From Clostridiales bacterium (lineage in GTDB: Bacteria; Bacillota; Clostridia; Oscillospirales; Feifaniaceae), in NCBI GenBank assembly GCA_012719075.1, contig JAAYBB010000084.1:1-34258 (forward strand): a DNA stretch of 34,258 nucleotides, read 5' to 3'. Below are positions 31,512-34,258 of this stretch, in pieces. The notes under the pieces are model-generated. The model was not told the origin of the DNA and made no database searches. It was given only the letters and a program-made list of their open reading frames with translations. Positions within the stretch are counted from its first letter, which is position 1; each line of letters opens with the position of its first letter. Both the position numbers and the translations under genes were made by a program.

Positions 31512-31640
31512 ATGGTCATAAGGATGCCGCCAAAGAAAATGGCCGGCGGGATCCGGCAGGTGAATAAAGCGCCTGCAGGCCTGGCAAAAATAAGGATGTC
31601 AGCATGCGACTTTTGCAGTATGGAGTGTGAAGGATTTTGA
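31512..31640 (+). CDS. Possible 42-codon ORF overlapping mazF
   Basis: From the ATG at 31512 the frame runs 42 codons and ends at a TGA that overlaps the mazF start as TTGA, the arrangement expected of an antitoxin. It begins [16 protein letters not shown], which recalls the first strand of a ribbon-helix-helix protein (VIRLP), but the rest is Cys/Met-rich ([13 protein letters not shown]) and shows no second helix. It lacks a clear ribosome site. Best treated as a weak candidate, possibly a chance frame or remnant. Confidence 0.25.
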   Translation: MVIRMPPKKMAGGIRQVNKAPAGLAKIRMSACDFCSMECEGF

Positions 31641-31993
31641 CAGTCAGGCGAGGAGATATCTACTATGCCGACCTCAGTCCTGTGGTCGGCAGTGAACAGG
31701 GGGGCATTCGCCCCGTCTTAATCATCCAGAACGACGTTGGGAACAAGTACAGCCCAACCGTCATTGCCGCCGCCATCACCAGCCAGGTGGGGAAAAACAA
31801 GCTCCCGACCCACATCGAGGTCATGGCGGAAAACGGCTACGGCCTCAACAAGGACTCAATTGTCCTACTGGAGCAGGTGCGCACCATCGACAAGCGCAGG
31901 CTCAAGGAGAAGATGGGGCACCTGGACAGCGATACCATGGCCCGTGTCAACGAGGCGCTTTCGGTGAGCTTTGGACTTGACAGCGTGCTGTAA
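31637..31993 (+). CDS. ndoA: MazF/PemK-type endoribonuclease (NdoA)
   Basis: Sequence-specific mRNA interferase; the Bacillus homologue cuts UACAU. The 118-residue protein has the full fold: [41 protein letters not shown], and the closing [16 protein letters not shown] line. The start is a TTG at 31637, 3 bases after AAGGA, a tight spacing. It stands after alr as in Bacillus, but the usual EndoAI antitoxin gene that sits between them there is not recognisable. A secreted-protein gene follows. Confidence 0.93.
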   Translation: MTVRRGDIYYADLSPVVGSEQGGIRPVLIIQNDVGNKYSPTVIAAAITSQVGKNKLPTHIEVMAENGYGLNKDSIVLLEQVRTIDKRRLKEKMGHLDSDTMARVNEALSVSFGLDSVL

Positions 31994-32092
31994 TATAAGA
32001 TAGAGTAAGTTACATTGGCGGCCCGTCCGCAACAGAGGAAAGTGGGGGACACGGATCCCCGCTTCAAGAGACGTTCAGGGGGTAAATTGCAG

Positions 32093-32680
32093 ATGAAAAA
32101 ACGCATGGCTGTACAGCTCGCCATTGCCGCGCTGCTGCTGGTCGCGTCGGTCCTGACCATCGCGGCCTCGGGGACGGCGGAGGACCCGCTCATTTCGCTG
32201 AGCTATCTCAATGGGGTGCTGGTTCCGCAGCTCGAGGAGAAGGTCGACACCCGCGTCAAGGCGGCCATGGCCAACGAGCTCGGGCAGGCCGTGCAGGAGG
32301 CCGTGGACGCGCGCTTTGATTCGGGCGAGCTGCCCGCGCAGAGCGGCGGCAGCCAGTATGTGGCGGTCCAGCTGGCCGAGGGGCAGAGCATTCTGTCGGC
32401 CTCCGGCAGCCTGGAGGTATTGCTGCGGCGCGGCATCTTCCACTGCGTGGACCCCGAAGGGCAGGGCATCACCAATGTGACGCTGGGCAGCGAGGTGTCG
32501 AATGGAAGCGACCTGACGCTGCAAAACCTCTACCTGATTCCGAGGGAGGACGGCAGGGGCATCCTGTGCGACTCGGCCGAGGGCTGGGTGATGGTCCGCG
32601 GAAGCTATACGCTGACCGGCGGCGTGACGCAGACAGCGCCTGAGGCCGAACCGGCGGTGCAGGCCCCCGAGGAGGGCTAG
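32093..32680 (+). CDS. Secreted or anchored hypothetical protein
   Basis: A 195-residue protein of no assigned function. It begins with a signal-type segment (MKKR then a hydrophobic stretch to about residue 25), then SLSYLNGVLVPQLEEKVDTRV, a helical part, and a beta-like part with VAVQLAEGQSILSASGSLEVLLRRG and ending VMVRGSYTLTGGV. Similar proteins with SLSYLN after the signal are common in gut Clostridia, as far as I know without a role assigned. The start is the ATG at 32093, after AGGGGG at 10 bases, not the longer open frame at 32015. Ends in a strong terminator. May be read through from ndoA. Confidence 0.75.
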   Translation: MKKRMAVQLAIAALLLVASVLTIAASGTAEDPLISLSYLNGVLVPQLEEKVDTRVKAAMANELGQAVQEAVDARFDSGELPAQSGGSQYVAVQLAEGQSILSASGSLEVLLRRGIFHCVDPEGQGITNVTLGSEVSNGSDLTLQNLYLIPREDGRGILCDSAEGWVMVRGSYTLTGGVTQTAPEAEPAVQAPEEG

Positions 32681-32702
32681 CGGACCGGTGGAACAACGAC
32701 TC

Positions 32703-32733
32703 AGCGGGGGGATGACATCCCCCCGCTTTTTTT
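32703..32733 (+). terminator. Terminator after the secreted protein gene
   Basis: AGCGGGGGGAT (32703-32713), GAC, ATCCCCCCGCT (32717-32727), then T-run to 32733. Perfect 11-bp stem. Confidence 0.93.
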
Positions 32734-32944
32734 GACCGGAGAGCCGGCTCGCCCATCCCGCACCTCCGCCCCTTCGGGTCCGGCACGAGATCTGCTTATG
32801 TGCGGGGAGGGCGTGCCTGCCCGCCGCGTCTGGGAAGCGGCTTTGCAGGTCGCACTGCGCCCGCATTGGGCGGGATCGCCCGTTTCGGCGGTGCAAGGAG
32901 GTCCGGCCGCTTTATTTTGGTACAGGCCCGGCTGGACAGGCGGC
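32734..32944. other. Non-coding stretch between convergent terminators
   Basis: Between the terminator of the plus-strand secreted protein and that of the minus-strand Fic gene no convincing coding frame, promoter or repeat is seen; frames that are open here lack ribosome sites and natural composition. Confidence 0.6.
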
Positions 32945-32978
32945 AAAAAGCCCCGGCGATCTGCTCGATCGCCGGGGC
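32945..32978 (-). terminator. Terminator of the Fic gene
   Basis: Minus strand: GCCCCGGCGATC, GAGCA loop, GATCGCCGGGGC (32950-32978), then TTTTTGCC. Perfect 12-bp stem with T-run. A second hairpin, GACACCTT (32993-33000) with AAGGTGTC (33008-33015), overlaps the Fic stop codon. Confidence 0.92.
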
Positions 32979-33013
32979 CGAAGTCGTTGTTGGACACCTT
33001 GGTTGGGAAGGTG

Positions 33014-33703
33014 TCACATGGCAGCCGGCACCGCATCGATGTCCGGACGGAGGGGGGCAGGGGTACGGGCACTCAGCATGGAGGCCTTGACCAGTGCGAT
33101 CAGCGGATTCGGATCGGCCTTGATGTCGGCGGTCGGACTGTTTATGGTGCGCTGCGGACCGTTTGCGCTGACCAGCGCATCGCGCAGCCGCCGGCTGTTC
33201 GCCTTGCCAAAGTAAGTGCGGTCCAGCTTGAGGCCCAGGCTTTCGGCATACTGCAGGCAGAACTCGGTCACGACCCTGGTGTTGCCGTCGCGGAAGGTGT
33301 GCACCCGCCAGAGTTCGGCCATGCAGGCGGCAAAGGCTGCGGCCTGGTCGTCCAGGCAGAGGTCCATCCAGCGGATCTCCTTCATGTTGCGGATGGCCCG
33401 CTTGGCCAGCCGACGGATGGAGCGGTACCCTGCATACCCAACGGAATCGCCGTTAAAGAGCTCCTCGGGCTTTAGCACATCGATTTTGCGCGGCTTTCCG
33501 GCCCAGCTGTAAACATCCTGAAAGAAGTGGTGGTGAATGGATTTGAAGTAGCCGTAGTCAAAGCCTTCCGGCCTTGGCAGCGGCCTTCTGCGCAGCTGGC
33601 GGGCACGCGTTTCGACATAGCGGTCGACGGTCTGGCTGAGGAGTTCGGGGTCTTGAATCGAGAGTTTATTTTTTAAGATGCCGGCTCCATATTGAAGATA
33701 CAT
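33014..33703 (-). CDS. Fic-domain protein, probable AMP transferase
   Basis: Fic enzymes transfer AMP (or another nucleotide part) to target hydroxyl groups, and many bacterial ones act as toxins. The 229-residue protein has the N-terminal LKNKLSIQD, FKSIHHHFFQDVYSWAGKPRKIDV, and the active-site loop HTFRDGNTR, which keeps the catalytic His and the D-G-N and Arg residues; the Gly of HPFxEGNGR is Thr, a change seen in relatives. No inhibitory S/T-X3-E-G/N helix is visible in it, so it is of the type that needs a separate antitoxin, yet none is seen next to it. The ATG at 33703 has AAAGGAG. It has its own promoter and terminator. Confidence 0.9.
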   Translation of the reverse strand: MYLQYGAGILKNKLSIQDPELLSQTVDRYVETRARQLRRRPLPRPEGFDYGYFKSIHHHFFQDVYSWAGKPRKIDVLKPEELFNGDSVGYAGYRSIRRLAKRAIRNMKEIRWMDLCLDDQAAAFAACMAELWRVHTFRDGNTRVVTEFCLQYAESLGLKLDRTYFGKANSRRLRDALVSANGPQRTINSPTADIKADPNPLIALVKASMLSARTPAPLRPDIDAVPAAM

Positions 33704-33766
33704 GGTAGGCTCCTTTCCGAAATCACATGGGAGTTCAAATGGATTTCTGGTTTTTCCTTCAATTCT

Positions 33767-33795
33767 AGTATAGCCAGATCGAACGGAATTGTCAA
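33767..33795 (-). promoter_or_regulatory. Strong promoter of the Fic gene
   Basis: Minus strand: perfect TTGACA (33790-33795), 17-bp spacer, TATACT (33767-33772). It leaves a leader of about 57 bases. Best-matching promoter in the window. Confidence 0.85.
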
Positions 33796-33960
33796 CATAA
33801 TTTATTAATTAATTATAAATTTTTTGTTAATAATAAAGGGTATATTAAGTTAATGATATAAAAATGAAATTTAAAAATAGAATATGATTAAATAAAAGCC
33901 GATTTAGGATATTGGGTAATTTGTCCAGAAAAAGATTTTAAAGTCAGGGCAAAAAAGCAA
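33796..33960. other. AT-rich spacer
   Basis: A block of very AT-rich sequence (TTAATTAATT-type words) in an otherwise 65-70% GC window. No frame longer than a few codons is plausible. It may mark a boundary of acquired DNA or be an ordinary spacer with an upstream element for the Fic promoter. Confidence 0.6.
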
Positions 33961-33993
33961 AAAAAGAGGGCTGCGCGCGGGCGCGCACAGCCC
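33954..33993 (-). terminator. Terminator of the Cys-rich gene
   Basis: Minus strand: GGGCT-(GT bulge)-GCGCGC, CC loop, GCGCGC-AGCCC, then TCTTTTTTTGC. It lies about 70 bases after the Cys-rich stop. The gap 33994-34060 shows nothing else. Confidence 0.8.
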
Positions 33994-34060
33994 ATTTTAT
34001 GGTCGAGCCATAGGCTAAAAAATGTGCGGTTGAGGTCGCCGAAAGAGAAAATGCCCTTTG

Positions 34061-34258
34061 TTAGCAGCAGCGATTGCTGCCGTTTGCGTAGCCGATGCAG
34101 TTGTCTCTGGACCAAAAGAGCTCAGAAGCGCAGTTCGAATCGGTGCTTGTGCCCCGGACACAGCCGCCGCATCCGGAGCCGCTGCCGGTGTCGGAGCCAC
34201 TGCCGCAGCGGCAGGTGCAGCGGCAACGGCAGCGGTTTTGGGTATTGCTTCCCCCAAC
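34061..34258 (-). CDS. Small Cys-rich protein (5' end cut by the window edge)
   Basis: The minus-strand frame ending at TAA 34061-34063 is open to the window edge, giving the last 65 residues. They hold 12 Cys: a run CRCRCTCRC, a Gly/Ser linker GSGSDTGSGSG, CGGC, and an end SRDNCIGYANGSNRCC. A frame with this Cys spacing, and without Ala-rich shadow composition, is unlikely by chance; the other long frame here (34015-34257) is mostly Ala. The type recalls Cys-rich small proteins of spore-forming Clostridia or metal-binding proteins; a modified peptide is possible but no modifying enzyme is in view. The start and any signal peptide lie outside. Confidence 0.6.
   Translation of the reverse strand, partial: VGGSNTQNRCRCRCTCRCGSGSDTGSGSGCGGCVRGTSTDSNCASELFWSRDNCIGYANGSNRCC

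Noticed and set aside
34015-34257. Ala-rich 80-residue minus-strand frame
   Set aside because: It is a shadow of the Cys-rich frame; its composition (Ala/Thr/Pro runs) comes from reading TGC/GGC codons one base off.
1-34258. CRISPR arrays, tRNA or rRNA genes, insertion sequences, prophage or integrase genes
   Set aside because: None was seen: no regular short repeats with spacers, no cloverleaf or rRNA sequence, and no transposase, integrase or phage protein in any frame.

Overview
The window is GC-rich, dense, ordinary-looking chromosome of a low-complexity-envelope (Gram-positive type) Firmicute, most likely a high-GC gut Clostridia of the Oscillospiraceae/Ruminococcaceae kind. This rests on the gene content and order: miaB-ymcA-mutS-mutL-miaA-hfq, yggS-sepF-yggT-divIVA, alr followed by a MazF-type RNase, YqhQ (DUF1385) beside prmC, ThyX instead of ThyA, and strong AGGAGG-type ribosome sites with many GTG/TTG starts. 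The species cannot be read from the sequence. Almost all of it is housekeeping; only the last ~1.5 kb looks accessory.

Layout. 1-4317 (minus): a YqhQ membrane protein, prmC and a two-helix membrane protein in overlapping order, then recA from its own promoter with a LexA-like site, a 445-bp gap carrying a twofold 130-bp repeat, and recX running off the left edge. 4318-8839 (plus): divergent promoters, then tagA/wecG-thyX-tmk-DUF2156-GNAT as one operon closed by a hairpin. 8840-12300: a 29-codon hydrophobic gene (minus), mltG (plus), and a TPR/chitobiase-like/DUF5050 surface protein (minus) that converges on mltG across a shared bidirectional terminator. 12300-23973 (plus): a long operon-like run for tRNA modification, mismatch repair, Hfq and the division/polarity cluster. 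24000-29853 (plus): ileS, a 172-nt stretch that folds as a rod with a central bubble (6S-RNA-like), lspA, rluD, and a tandem GNAT. 29854-32733 (plus): alr, mazF/ndoA and a secreted protein, each block separated by strong terminators. 32734-34258 (minus): an isolated Fic-domain gene with a perfect promoter and terminator, an AT-rich spacer, and the 3' end of a very Cys-rich small protein.

How genes fit together: RecA/RecX (recombination and its modulator), MutS/MutL (mismatch repair; MutL keeps the endonuclease and clamp-binding motifs), MiaA/MiaB (i6A37 to ms2i6A37 on tRNA), YmcA-like protein (RNase Y partner), Hfq, ThyX/Tmk (dTMP then dTDP), SepF/YggT/DivIVA (division and poles), LspA, MltG, TagA and Alr (envelope), IleS and RluD (translation).

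The items most worth following are the 6S-like RNA before lspA, the repeated two-hairpin element between recA and recX, two small Cys-containing genes that lie outside the usual ORF size limits, the MazF without a visible antitoxin, and the Fic gene without a visible inhibitor.
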